A DNA stretch of 64,000 nt from UBA1219 sp045601425 (GTDB lineage: Bacteria; Bacteroidota; Bacteroidia; Bacteroidales; P3): contig JAZRZP010000026.1 in the NCBI GenBank assembly GCA_045601425.1, positions 1 through 64,000 on the forward strand. The letters are read 5' to 3'. The notes beneath the pieces are model-generated. The model did no database searches. It saw only the letters and a program-made list of their open reading frames with translations, and had not been told where the DNA came from. Below, piece after piece: positions 8,187 to 16,529 of the stretch. A program made the position numbers and the translations under genes. How positions within the stretch are numbered: the first letter of the stretch is position 1; each line of letters begins with the position of its first letter.

Positions 8187-9581
8187 TTATTCGGGTTCGA
8201 TGATTTTGAAGATTTCGGCGAGCATTTTTGCGTCAATCTTTTTTGCCAGAATTTTCTTGTCCTTATCAAGCAGGTATATCACCGGCGTTGTCGTGATGTC
8301 GTAGAGGTTTTTCCAGTCCACGTTGGCAACGCCGCCGTTGAGGTTGTTCCATTGCAGATGGTGGTCTTCGATGAATTTGTGCCATTTTTCGATTTCCCCG
8401 ATTTCGGTGTTTATGGCAAAAGTGCCGATATCGTATTTGTCCTTGTTCTTTTCGTAAAATTCATACACGGCTGGTATGATGGTGGCGCAGTGTCCGCATG
8501 TCGGCGACCAGAATATGAGCAGAGTGTATTTGTTTTTCACTTCGTTGAGGAAGTGCCATTCTTCATTGTCGAAGACTCCGAACAGCGGAGCCGTTTCGCC
8601 GACCAGCAGACGTTTCCATTTGGTGGCACGCTGCACTTCGGCATCAATGTCGGAGGGCTTGGCCCAGAATGCATCTCCCGAAGCATAGTATTTCTCTATC
8701 ATGTGAACGTACACTGCGTCGTGCGACATGACGTTGCTCCGGAGATATTTTTCCGTCACGTAATGCACGAGGTATTGGAACACTTCTTTTGCAGGGCGCG
8801 ATTTTTCGATCATCATGTCAGCGTATTCGCAGATGACTTCAGGTGTGGCTGTCTTCAGGTATTCGTCGAAAAAACGGCAGATTTGGTCGTAGAATATCGG
8901 TGCGGGAGTACGCACGAACCCGTTGCAATCAAGTGCCATGTTGTCGAAATAGTGTTTGCCGTAGTATTCGGCACGTTCCGTGAGGGTGAGGCTGTCGCCT
9001 TTTTCGTTGAATTTCGGTACTTCGATACGTTTACGGGCGGTGAACATCTTGGTAATCAGGTAGTCGGGGTGGTTGATGCTGTATTGTTCGGTAAGGCTGT
9101 CGAGCTGTTTTTTCCACGGTTCGGTTTTTTCGCGTGCCGTGTTTTTGTCGGGTGTAGCCTTTATTATGGAGTCGATTATCGTGTAATAGACACGTGTCAT
9201 GTTCTGAATTTCGTAATAGTCGGCGTTTTCGGGTGAACCGGAAACCTGCATGTGGCTGATCCAGTTGGCATCGTCGGTCTTGAAGGTATATTCGGGCTTA
9301 TCGCTGCCCACTATGAATTCAGTGTAACGTCCCTTGGGGTTAGAGAAGAAATACATGCCGGGCTTTATTTCCTTGGTGCCGCGGAATATGAACTGGTCTT
9401 TCTTGTTGCGGAAGGCAGTGTCGAAGGCCAGAGTGTTGTTGGCATAATAAAATCCCATGTACATGACGGAGTCCTTGCTGTTATTCACCGTAAACGTTAT
9501 TTTGTAGGTCTCCTTGTTTTTCGCAAAGGCGCAAGGAAGCAGTAATGCTGTCAAAAGCGTTATGAAAACGAGTTTCTTCAT
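8187..9581 (-). CDS. Exported TlpA-like thioredoxin-domain protein
   Basis: A 464-residue protein with a signal peptide (1-20, ending CAFA). The N-terminal part (about 25-330) resembles the DUF4369/DUF5106-type region common in Bacteroidales thiol-disulfide proteins. The C-terminal part (about 335-464) is a thioredoxin fold with redox motif CGHC (C362 and C365) inside FWSPTCGHCATI, and a cis-proline in TTTPVIYLLD. Such proteins reduce or exchange disulfides in the periplasm, for example in cytochrome maturation or surface-protein folding. It is flanked by a strong terminator and appears monocistronic. The substrate is unknown. Confidence 0.85.
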   Translation of the reverse strand: MKKLVFITLLTALLLPCAFAKNKETYKITFTVNNSKDSVMYMGFYYANNTLAFDTAFRNKKDQFIFRGTKEIKPGMYFFSNPKGRYTEFIVGSDKPEYTFKTDDANWISHMQVSGSPENADYYEIQNMTRVYYTIIDSIIKATPDKNTAREKTEPWKKQLDSLTEQYSINHPDYLITKMFTARKRIEVPKFNEKGDSLTLTERAEYYGKHYFDNMALDCNGFVRTPAPIFYDQICRFFDEYLKTATPEVICEYADMMIEKSRPAKEVFQYLVHYVTEKYLRSNVMSHDAVYVHMIEKYYASGDAFWAKPSDIDAEVQRATKWKRLLVGETAPLFGVFDNEEWHFLNEVKNKYTLLIFWSPTCGHCATIIPAVYEFYEKNKDKYDIGTFAINTEIGEIEKWHKFIEDHHLQWNNLNGGVANVDWKNLYDITTTPVIYLLDKDKKILAKKIDAKMLAEIFKIIEPE

Positions 9582-9723
9582 TGTTTTACCGATAAAAGTT
9601 TAAAGCCCAATAATAACAATTTTCTTGCGGTTTTATTGTATAGACACGGTTTTTGTCTTTTTTGATACAGTGATTTAGTGATTTTGTATCCTGTGTTCCT
9701 GAACGGGAGCCGTGTGGCAAAAA

Positions 9724-9751
9724 AAAGAGAGAATCCCGCGATTCTCTCTTT
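9724..9751 (-). terminator. Rho-independent terminator after the nucleoside phosphorylase gene
   Basis: A 12-bp perfect stem AAAGAGAGAATC/GATTCTCTCTTT around a CCGC loop, with a U run when read on the minus strand. It sits 18 bases beyond the stop of the nucleoside phosphorylase gene. Confidence 0.88.
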
Positions 9752-9768
9752 CTTGCAGTATGATGTCG

Positions 9769-10653
9769 TTACAGATTGCTTTCGGCTATGCGGTCGAGCA
9801 TGGTTTTTATGCAGTCGTGCATTTGCGGATGGTAGTCGCTGAGGAATTTTCCCGATGCGCGGTTCGCGATGATTACGCATACTGTCAGAGCCCTGTGCCC
9901 GAGCAGTTTCGAGAGTCCGTAGATGGCCGAGGTTTCCATTTCGAAATTGGTGATGCGGTGTTCGCCGTATCTGAACGAGGAAAGGATACCGTTGATGTCG
10001 TTGATGGTTGTTTTGAGCCGCAGCTGGCGGCCCTGAGGACCGTAGAATCCGCATGCAGTGGCAGTGATACCTTTCACGCAGTCTTTGCCGAGTACTTCGA
10101 GGAGTTTTTCGTCGCCTTTCACCATGTAGGTGGCTTCGAATTGTGGCGGCAGTTGTGCGTGCTGTGCAAATGCCTTGTTCATGTCGTATTCGAACAGATG
10201 TTCGTCGTGTTCGTAGAAGTTGAGCAGGCCGTCCATGCCGAGTGCATATTGCGAAGCAACCGTTCCGCCAACAGGTATGTCGGCATGCAGGGCACCCGAT
10301 GTGCCTATGCGTATGAGGTTGAGCTGGCGGTGTGTTGTCTTCGGCATGCGGGTTTCGATGTCGATGTTCACGGCGGCATCGAGTTCGTTGACTACGATGT
10401 CGATGTTGTCGGTGCCCATTCCGGTAGAAACCACGGTTATCCGTTTGCCTCTGTACGTTCCGGTTATCGAACATATTTCACGGTTCGAGGTGCGTTTTTC
10501 GATGCTGTCGAATATTTCTTCGAACATTGCCACGCGGCCGGGATCGCCAACGAGGAATACTGTGTCGGCAATGTCTTTGCCGGTGAGGTGGATGTGGTAC
10601 AGCGAGCCGTCTTCGGCAAGTACCAGTTCCGATGATTTGAGATTATTTTCCAT
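9769..10653 (-). CDS. Nucleoside phosphorylase (uridine phosphorylase-like)
   Basis: A 294-residue cytosolic enzyme of the PNP/UDP phosphorylase family. It carries the phosphate-binding GDPGR motif (VFLVGDPGRVAM), the STGMGTDN segment, the RIGTSGAL strand and the substrate-site motif FEMETSAIYGL, all typical of nucleoside phosphorylases that split nucleosides with phosphate into base and ribose-1-phosphate. The Bacteroidota homologues of this length are usually annotated as uridine phosphorylase-like; the base specificity cannot be fixed from the sequence alone. It follows the M3 peptidase gene by 25 bases and ends at a strong terminator, so the two probably form a bicistronic unit. Confidence 0.88.
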   Translation of the reverse strand: MENNLKSSELVLAEDGSLYHIHLTGKDIADTVFLVGDPGRVAMFEEIFDSIEKRTSNREICSITGTYRGKRITVVSTGMGTDNIDIVVNELDAAVNIDIETRMPKTTHRQLNLIRIGTSGALHADIPVGGTVASQYALGMDGLLNFYEHDEHLFEYDMNKAFAQHAQLPPQFEATYMVKGDEKLLEVLGKDCVKGITATACGFYGPQGRQLRLKTTINDINGILSSFRYGEHRITNFEMETSAIYGLSKLLGHRALTVCVIIANRASGKFLSDYHPQMHDCIKTMLDRIAESNL

Positions 10654-10678
10654 TTTCGTTTTTTTTAGGGGTTACTGA

Positions 10679-12790
10679 TTATTTGAGACCTCTGTTTTTG
10701 AGCAATGGTGTAATTGAAGGGTCTTTTCCGCGGAATCGTTTGTAGAGAACCATCGGGTCTTCGGTGTTGCCGCGTTCGAGCACGTTGGTGCGGAAGGCAT
10801 CGGCGGTGGCTTTGTCGAAAAGACCGTTTTCCTTGAAGGCTTCGAAGGCATCGGCATCCAGAACGGCCGACCATGTGTAGCTGTAGTATCCGCAGCCGTA
10901 TCCGCCTGAGAATATGTGCTGGAAGTATGTGCTTCTGTAACGCGATATTATTTCGGGTATCAGACCGATTTTTGCCATTGTCTGGTTTTCGAAGTCGGGG
11001 AAGGTGATTTTCGTGGGTGTTTTAATAACGTGGTATTCGAAATCGAGAAGGGAGGCGGCAATGAGTTCTGCGTTGATGAAGCCTTGTCCGTAGGTGGCGG
11101 CATTTTCTATTTTCGCAATCAGCGAATCGGGAATGACTTCGCCGGTTTTGTAGTGTTTGCCGAACATTTTTATCACTTCGGGGTGGCGGCACCAGTTTTC
11201 CATTACCTGAGAGGGAAGTTCCACGAAATCGCGTGGCACGTTGGTGCCGGCTATTGATTTGTATCGGCAGTTGGAAAGCATTCCGTGGAGGCTGTGTCCG
11301 AATTCATGGAATATCGTTTCGGCTTCGTCGAATGTGAGCAGCGAAGGTTTGTCGGCTGTGGGTTTGGTGAAATTGCATACTACGGATATTACCGGTATCA
11401 CGTTTTTGCCGTCCTTGGTCTGGTGCTGTGTGCGGAATTCGGTCATCCATGCGCCGCTGCGTTTGCTGGCACGCGGGAAGAAGTCCATGTAAAGCACTGC
11501 TATTACGTTTCCGTCGCGGTAAACCTCGTAGGCCACGGCTTCTTTGTCGTAAACCGGTATGTCTTTGTTTTCGCTGAAAGACAGACCGTAAAGGCGGTTG
11601 GCCACTTCGAACATTCCGTTGCGGACATTGTCGAGTGAGAAATATGGACGGGTCTCGTCGTCGTTGAGGTTGTATTTTTCCTTGCGGAGTTTTTCGGAAT
11701 AGAAACGCCAGTCGCAGGGTTCGAGTTCGAAACTGCCGCCTTCGGTCTTTATCATTTTCTTGTATTCTTCGGCTTCCTGTTTGGCTTTTGCAATGGCAGG
11801 TTTCCATACGTTCAAGAGCAGTTCGCGTACTGCATCGGGAGTCTTTGCCATGCAGTCGTCGAGGGTATAGTCGGCAAACGATTCGTAACCGAGTATGTTG
11901 GAGCGTTCAAGGCGCAGGTTTACAATGGAGTCGATGATGGCTGTGTTGTCGGTGGTTCCGGAGGTGCAGCGGTTTGCGTAGGCAGTCCATATTTCCTTTC
12001 TCAGTTCGCGGTCTTCGCAGTTCGAGAGGAAGGGGAGGAGTGTCGGGTTGTCGAGGGTGAACACGTATTTGCCTTTGGTTGATGGGTCGGCATTGCCGAG
12101 TTCGAGGGCATTGGCAAGCTGGTCGCCGGTAAGGCCTTTGAGGCGGTCTTTGTTGTCAACTACGAGCTTGTAGTCGTTGGTGGCTTTCAGCACGTTGTTG
12201 CCGAAACGCAGACTCAGTACGGAAAGCTGGCCGTTGATTTCGCGGAAGCGGGCCTGCTTCTCGGCCGGCACGTTGGCTCCGCTGCGTACGAAACTTTTGT
12301 AGGTTTCTTCCAGAAGCCGCATCTGTTCCGGTGTCAGACTGTTGCTGTCGCGGCTTTCGTAAACGGTTTTTATGCGTGCAAACAGCTTTGCGTTCAGCGA
12401 AATGTCATCGCTGTGCTGCGAAAGTTTCGGCATCACTTCCTCGGCTATGGCTTCCATTTCCTCGCTGTTGTTCGATTCGCTGAGGTTGAAGAAAACCGAT
12501 GATACGCGGTCCAGCAGTTCTCCGCTGTATTCCAATGCTTCAATGGTGTTTTCGAAAGTCGGTGCTTCGGCATTTTCCGTAATGGCACTGATTTCTTCTT
12601 TTTGCCGGCGCATACCTTCTTCGAAGGCCGGAAGGTAGTGCTCGGTTTCAATCTGGTCGAATGGCGGAACACCGTAGGGTGTGTTCCACTCTGTAAAAAA
12701 CGGATTATCTTTCATTTGGTCTTTTTTGTTGCAGCCTGCGGCTCCAAGTAACAGAACCATGCAGCTCACGGTTAAGATTTTTTTTGTCAT
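10679..12790 (-). CDS. M3 family metallopeptidase lipoprotein (Dcp/oligopeptidase A-like)
   Basis: A 703-residue zinc peptidase. The M3 signature HEFGH is at residues 495-499, and the third zinc ligand E524 lies in VELPSQVMENW. The family (peptidyl-dipeptidase Dcp, oligopeptidase A) cleaves short peptides. The N-terminus MTKKILTVSCMVLLLGAAGC is a lipoprotein signal with Cys20 in the lipobox, so the enzyme is probably anchored in the periplasm or outer membrane rather than cytosolic as in E. coli. The overall length matches Dcp. It is followed 25 bases later by a nucleoside phosphorylase gene. Between 12790 and the terminator at 12893 are A/T-rich runs with TTTTTGCA motifs, where its promoter must lie. 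Confidence 0.93.
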   Translation of the reverse strand: MTKKILTVSCMVLLLGAAGCNKKDQMKDNPFFTEWNTPYGVPPFDQIETEHYLPAFEEGMRRQKEEISAITENAEAPTFENTIEALEYSGELLDRVSSVFFNLSESNNSEEMEAIAEEVMPKLSQHSDDISLNAKLFARIKTVYESRDSNSLTPEQMRLLEETYKSFVRSGANVPAEKQARFREINGQLSVLSLRFGNNVLKATNDYKLVVDNKDRLKGLTGDQLANALELGNADPSTKGKYVFTLDNPTLLPFLSNCEDRELRKEIWTAYANRCTSGTTDNTAIIDSIVNLRLERSNILGYESFADYTLDDCMAKTPDAVRELLLNVWKPAIAKAKQEAEEYKKMIKTEGGSFELEPCDWRFYSEKLRKEKYNLNDDETRPYFSLDNVRNGMFEVANRLYGLSFSENKDIPVYDKEAVAYEVYRDGNVIAVLYMDFFPRASKRSGAWMTEFRTQHQTKDGKNVIPVISVVCNFTKPTADKPSLLTFDEAETIFHEFGHSLHGMLSNCRYKSIAGTNVPRDFVELPSQVMENWCRHPEVIKMFGKHYKTGEVIPDSLIAKIENAATYGQGFINAELIAASLLDFEYHVIKTPTKITFPDFENQTMAKIGLIPEIISRYRSTYFQHIFSGGYGCGYYSYTWSAVLDADAFEAFKENGLFDKATADAFRTNVLERGNTEDPMVLYKRFRGKDPSITPLLKNRGLK

Positions 12791-12892
12791 TGTATGTCTT
12801 ATTTATTTGTTTGTCAATAAAATAACTCTTCGCGACAATCAATATGCCAATATGCAAAAATAAGTATTTTTTTGCAAAAATATGCTTTTTTT

Positions 12893-12930
12893 GCAAAAAA
12901 AGAGGAGCCGCATATCTGCAACTCCTCTTT
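12893..12930 (-). terminator. Rho-independent terminator after the fimbrillin-like lipoprotein operon
   Basis: Stem AAAGAGGAG/CTCCTCTTT (12899-12907 with 12922-12930), a 14-base loop, and a U run when read on the minus strand (the A run at 12894-12900). It closes the three-gene lipoprotein unit. Confidence 0.85.
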
Positions 12931-12979
12931 GGAATTATGTTATGTGTTGTCTGCCCGCAATTTTCATCAGAATTCTGCC

Positions 12980-14752
12980 CTACAGATCCATCACCATGCG
13001 TACGGCGAAACCATAATAACGGGCTACGTCGGAAGCATGGTTTTTGACGTGGTACTCCAGAGGATTTCCGTGTCGTAACAGGTACATGTAGTAGGCTGCT
13101 CCGCTCATAGTGGCATCGCTTCCGGCTCTCGTAGATGACCAGTAGTTTCCCGTATAGTCTTCGGTAGCATGCTGGTTACCCATACCAGTAACAACTGTTC
13201 CTTTGCGGAAGAAGGCTGCCGGAAGGAACACGCAGCCGTGGGTCTCTAAGGTGTCCCATGTTGCATCGGAGATTGGCAGAGGTGCCGATTGAGGCTGATT
13301 TGGATTCGTTATTGTCACGCTGGCCGGTTTTACGAAATTGTCAGGGAAAATTATCAGACCAGTCGTGCTGTGTATCGTCGAAGCGGCGAACCTGTATGTC
13401 TGTTTCCTCCCGAACAGAATGTACTCCCATTCGGCGTCGGTAGGAGTACGCCATATACCCGGTTCGTTGTAGGCGTTGTATATGGCATTGCGTCCCCAAT
13501 CGGTAGTGGCATTCAAGTTGGATCCCGTGTAATCGTTAGGGTTCTCAGAAACAAGCCATGGCTGATGATTGTCGTCGTAGCCGCTAGTGCCGAAGCCGAA
13601 GAGGTCTCGGCAGGCGTTTTTGTTGCTGTTGGCGTTCAATCCACCGGCACTGTGTACGTCAGTAGCATTGCCGAGATGACTACCACCATCTCCCAATCGA
13701 TGATATTGTTCGGTGGCAAAGCGCCAGTACGGAGCGGTGACACCTGTTTCGCCATCAACATAACCGCCTGTGCCGATGTATTGCAGATTGCCGTGTGCGA
13801 AAAGGATTTTCTTTCCGTCGTCAGAAATTGTGTATTCTTCAGAAACCCATGTGGAAGGCTTGTCGGGATTGACAATCTCTCCGGTGAGTCTGTAGATGTT
13901 GTTTCGCAAGAGAGCCGAGGTTGGTGTAACTGTCTTTTCATGGACATATCCTGCCTTGTTATGTATCCTCACGGTGAGTTTTGTTCCGGCAGGAATCGGT
14001 GGCAGCATTATGCAGAAAGTGTCATACGTGTTGTTGTGAGGGAGTAGTTTGTTGCAGAAGAAAGACACCATGTTGTATCCCGTGGTGAAATTCATTGACG
14101 GATTGCCGCCGTTCCAACTTACGTTCGCCAGACCGGCAAGGTCGACAGCCGTGGAAGAAACTTCTATTTTTGTCACGGTATTGTTGTCTTGGTTGCTGCC
14201 GTTTTTCCCACCCAGAGGAATTTTCAGTATACAGCACAGGTTTCTGAACTGCAGTTCCACGTTTTCTCCGCTTTCCTGTTTGTATGCGACCATGTAGCTC
14301 GGAATGGAGTCGGTGTTGTTGGTTGCGTGTCTGTGGTAGTACTGATGGCTCGGCAGAGTCACTTTCATTGTGCCGGTTTGGTAATCCTGCAAGGTATTTG
14401 AGGCAATGGATTTTGGGTACACTCCCCAAAATGCGTTACCCGGAGCAGGAGTAACAGTGCCGTTGAATTCGGTTTTTGTTTTGTCAGTGGGATCTACCGT
14501 GAGGTTGTTGAACGTGGTACCGTTCACTACTACGGTGTCCGTGGAAAGCCAATATACCTTTCCGTTTGTCTGCAGAATGGTCTTGTCTGTGCTGGACTTC
14601 TTCTGTGGCAATGTTGCACTGAACGAGACATATCTCGGATTCCCGTACATCTGTTGCATGTCAAGTTCTTCCTTTGCACATGAACCGAGCATTATGCCCG
14701 ACACTGCAACGGTAGATAGTGCCATGAATTTGAAAAATATGTTCTTTTTCAT
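12980..14752 (-). CDS. Fimbrillin-like surface lipoprotein A (third of a tandem trio)
   Basis: A 590-residue lipoprotein from the ATG at 14752 (MKKNIFFKF), preferred over an upstream in-frame ATG because it gives a proper signal peptide with lipobox LGSC. The residues after the Cys are AKEELD, fitting the Bacteroidota lipoprotein surface-export signal (K plus two acidic residues). The N-terminal half resembles a fimbrillin/Mfa-like beta domain (KVYWLSTDTVVVNG, later LPSHQYY and FCIMLPPIPAGTKL). The C-terminal half carries the blocks shared by all four copies: GNLQY, LFGFGTSGY, GIWRTPTDAEWEYI, VFLPAAF, YWSSTR and AVRMV, similar to FISUMP/DUF1566-like repeats. Probably a surface adhesin or pilus component; the exact role is unknown. 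Confidence 0.72.
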   Translation of the reverse strand: MKKNIFFKFMALSTVAVSGIMLGSCAKEELDMQQMYGNPRYVSFSATLPQKKSSTDKTILQTNGKVYWLSTDTVVVNGTTFNNLTVDPTDKTKTEFNGTVTPAPGNAFWGVYPKSIASNTLQDYQTGTMKVTLPSHQYYHRHATNNTDSIPSYMVAYKQESGENVELQFRNLCCILKIPLGGKNGSNQDNNTVTKIEVSSTAVDLAGLANVSWNGGNPSMNFTTGYNMVSFFCNKLLPHNNTYDTFCIMLPPIPAGTKLTVRIHNKAGYVHEKTVTPTSALLRNNIYRLTGEIVNPDKPSTWVSEEYTISDDGKKILFAHGNLQYIGTGGYVDGETGVTAPYWRFATEQYHRLGDGGSHLGNATDVHSAGGLNANSNKNACRDLFGFGTSGYDDNHQPWLVSENPNDYTGSNLNATTDWGRNAIYNAYNEPGIWRTPTDAEWEYILFGRKQTYRFAASTIHSTTGLIIFPDNFVKPASVTITNPNQPQSAPLPISDATWDTLETHGCVFLPAAFFRKGTVVTGMGNQHATEDYTGNYWSSTRAGSDATMSGAAYYMYLLRHGNPLEYHVKNHASDVARYYGFAVRMVMDL

Positions 14753-14796
14753 TCTGTATTTAGATTTGTTTTGTGTGAAATAACTGTTTGCTGTCA

Positions 14797-16470
14797 TCAG
14801 TCGGCATCGCGTACCAGACGGACTGTGTGAGGTTGTCCTTGGGAGGAGCCGTTCGGGCAGTCGCTCCAGTTATTTGCACTAACACTGATGTCCCACGCCC
14901 CTCCTGATGTTGGTTGCCGGCTTGATGTCCAATACATTGCGTATGTGTTAAAACTGTAAGCGAGCCAGTTCCCACCAGAAAGGACACACATTCCTACGGC
15001 GGGCAGGAATACGGCACCCGCACGTTCCAACTCAGACCATTTTGAGGAATTGATGGTTTCGCCTTCATATCCGCTGATGTCTCCGGTGTAGTCGTCGGGC
15101 ATAAGGATAATGCCACCCCTCTTTACAGAACCGAAATTCACCGTGCAGAAAGCCCTCTGGCGTGCAGAGCGGTTGGTTGGTTCAGGAAATCCCTCTCCGG
15201 TTCCGTTTCTGTTTCCGCATGTAAGCCACGTCCATTCCGCTGCGGTGAGCGTGTACCATGTGCCGGCAGGATATACCGTGGTGCCGTCGCCTCCGACAAT
15301 GGGGTGGTAACCCCAATCGGTGAAAGTGGTTCCATCGCCTATCCCAAGTTCAACTCCAAAATTGTTCGCAGTACCGCAACTCCATTCAAAAAACCCGTAT
15401 CCGTCAGGGGTTGAGAAATCGTTCATTGTTTCACCATCCTTGAGACCCGATACCCTGGTATGGTATCCGTACTGCTGGCTTTCGAAGTGCCATGTGTTGT
15501 CGCTCACCTTGTACCAGAGGTTGCCGTTCGAGAAATACACCTGCTTGGTGGCGCTTACCGAAAACGGGTGAGGAATGTAGTCGCGGATGAAATCGGTGGT
15601 GAGTTCGGTGGTGTAAACGTGGTTCGAAAGCAGGGCGTTGGAAAGGTTCGATATGGTTTTCGTCATATCGAATCCTTTCACATCGTAAATCTTCATCGTC
15701 AGATTCTTGCCTGTGGCGGTCTGTGGTATCATGATGTAGAAATACTTGTAACTGCTGCTGTTCAAGCTTACTCCATCGCCGCAGTTCAGGGTAACCTGAT
15801 TCAGGGCATCGCTGGCCATTGCAACGGAAGATATGGCATTCTCGCTACTGAAGGTTATGGTGGCATTGCCGCTGAGTTTGGAGTTCGTACTCGAAAGAAC
15901 GATCTTGCCTATTTTGGCATCGTCTCCCGTTTCTCCGGTCTTGCACTTGAGACCTATCTTGAGCACTGCACAGACGTTTTTGAAGCCGATGGAGATGTTG
16001 TCGGAAGAAGTGATGCTTCTTCCAACCATTATGTTCGACTTGTCCAGAGGAGTGCTGTTGTAGCTCTGTACGGCAGGCAGGGTAATGGTCACTCCTTCGT
16101 ACGTGAAATTAGGGCTCAGCGAAATAGGATAAACACCGTAGTAGATGTTGTCGCTGGCTCCGTTAACTATCGGCGATATCGTGCCGCTGAATTTTGCCGT
16201 TGTGCCGTCGATACTCGAAACGGCAAGCTGGGTACCGTTGAAATTGACCAAATCACCATTCTGCCAGTTTACATTTCTGGAATCGGCATCCAAGTATGCC
16301 TTGTCGGAATTTCCGGATCCCCATGTCGCACTGATGGAGACGTTCTTCGGTTTGCCGTACAGTACGGGACTGTCAGTGTCGAGTTCTTCCTTCGAACATG
16401 ACGACAGCACCGCTGTTGCTGCTACGGCACAAGACAGCAACATAAAACTTGTAAAGATGTTTTTTTTCAT
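14797..16470 (-). CDS. Fimbrillin-like surface lipoprotein B (second of a tandem trio)
   Basis: A 557-residue lipoprotein from the ATG at 16470 (MKKNIFTSFMLL), chosen over an upstream start that would precede the lipoprotein signal. The lipobox LSSC is followed by SKEELD, a surface-export signature. The N-terminal fimbrillin-like region includes VNWQNGDLVNFNG and FYIMIPQTATGKNLTMKI. The C-terminal region carries GNLWY, GTWYTLTAAEWTWL, RAGAVFLPAVG, YWTSSR and TVRLVRD. It is the most diverged of the trio, lacking the W-x-D-x-FG-x-GTSG block seen in the others. It lies 44 bases upstream of copy A, and a perfect 18-bp hairpin separates it from copy C. Confidence 0.72.
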   Translation of the reverse strand: MKKNIFTSFMLLSCAVAATAVLSSCSKEELDTDSPVLYGKPKNVSISATWGSGNSDKAYLDADSRNVNWQNGDLVNFNGTQLAVSSIDGTTAKFSGTISPIVNGASDNIYYGVYPISLSPNFTYEGVTITLPAVQSYNSTPLDKSNIMVGRSITSSDNISIGFKNVCAVLKIGLKCKTGETGDDAKIGKIVLSSTNSKLSGNATITFSSENAISSVAMASDALNQVTLNCGDGVSLNSSSYKYFYIMIPQTATGKNLTMKIYDVKGFDMTKTISNLSNALLSNHVYTTELTTDFIRDYIPHPFSVSATKQVYFSNGNLWYKVSDNTWHFESQQYGYHTRVSGLKDGETMNDFSTPDGYGFFEWSCGTANNFGVELGIGDGTTFTDWGYHPIVGGDGTTVYPAGTWYTLTAAEWTWLTCGNRNGTGEGFPEPTNRSARQRAFCTVNFGSVKRGGIILMPDDYTGDISGYEGETINSSKWSELERAGAVFLPAVGMCVLSGGNWLAYSFNTYAMYWTSSRQPTSGGAWDISVSANNWSDCPNGSSQGQPHTVRLVRDAD

Positions 16471-16485
16471 GATTCTTACTTTTTT

Positions 16486-16524
16486 GCAGATTGCCGAATG
16501 TTCATGGAACATTCGGCAATCTGC
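16486..16524. repeat. Perfect 18-bp inverted repeat between lipoprotein genes C and B
   Basis: The arms 16486-16503 (GCAGATTGCCGAATGTTC) and 16507-16524 are exact reverse complements around an ATG spacer. It lies six bases after the stop of copy C and 16 bases before the start of copy B. Read on the minus strand it is followed by A residues rather than a U run, so it does not look like a simple terminator. It may stabilise or process the operon mRNA. Confidence 0.85.
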
Positions 16525-16529
16525 TGTCG

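Noticed and set aside
8103..9236. Long plus-strand open frame of 377 codons
   Set aside because: It is antisense to the TlpA-like gene, has no recognisable domain, and its composition mirrors the codon pattern of the real gene.
9712..10635. Plus-strand open frame of 307 codons
   Set aside because: It is antisense to the nucleoside phosphorylase gene and runs through its terminator.
15460..16401. Plus-strand open frame of 313 codons
   Set aside because: It is antisense to fimbrillin-like lipoprotein B, which has a signal peptide and family motifs.
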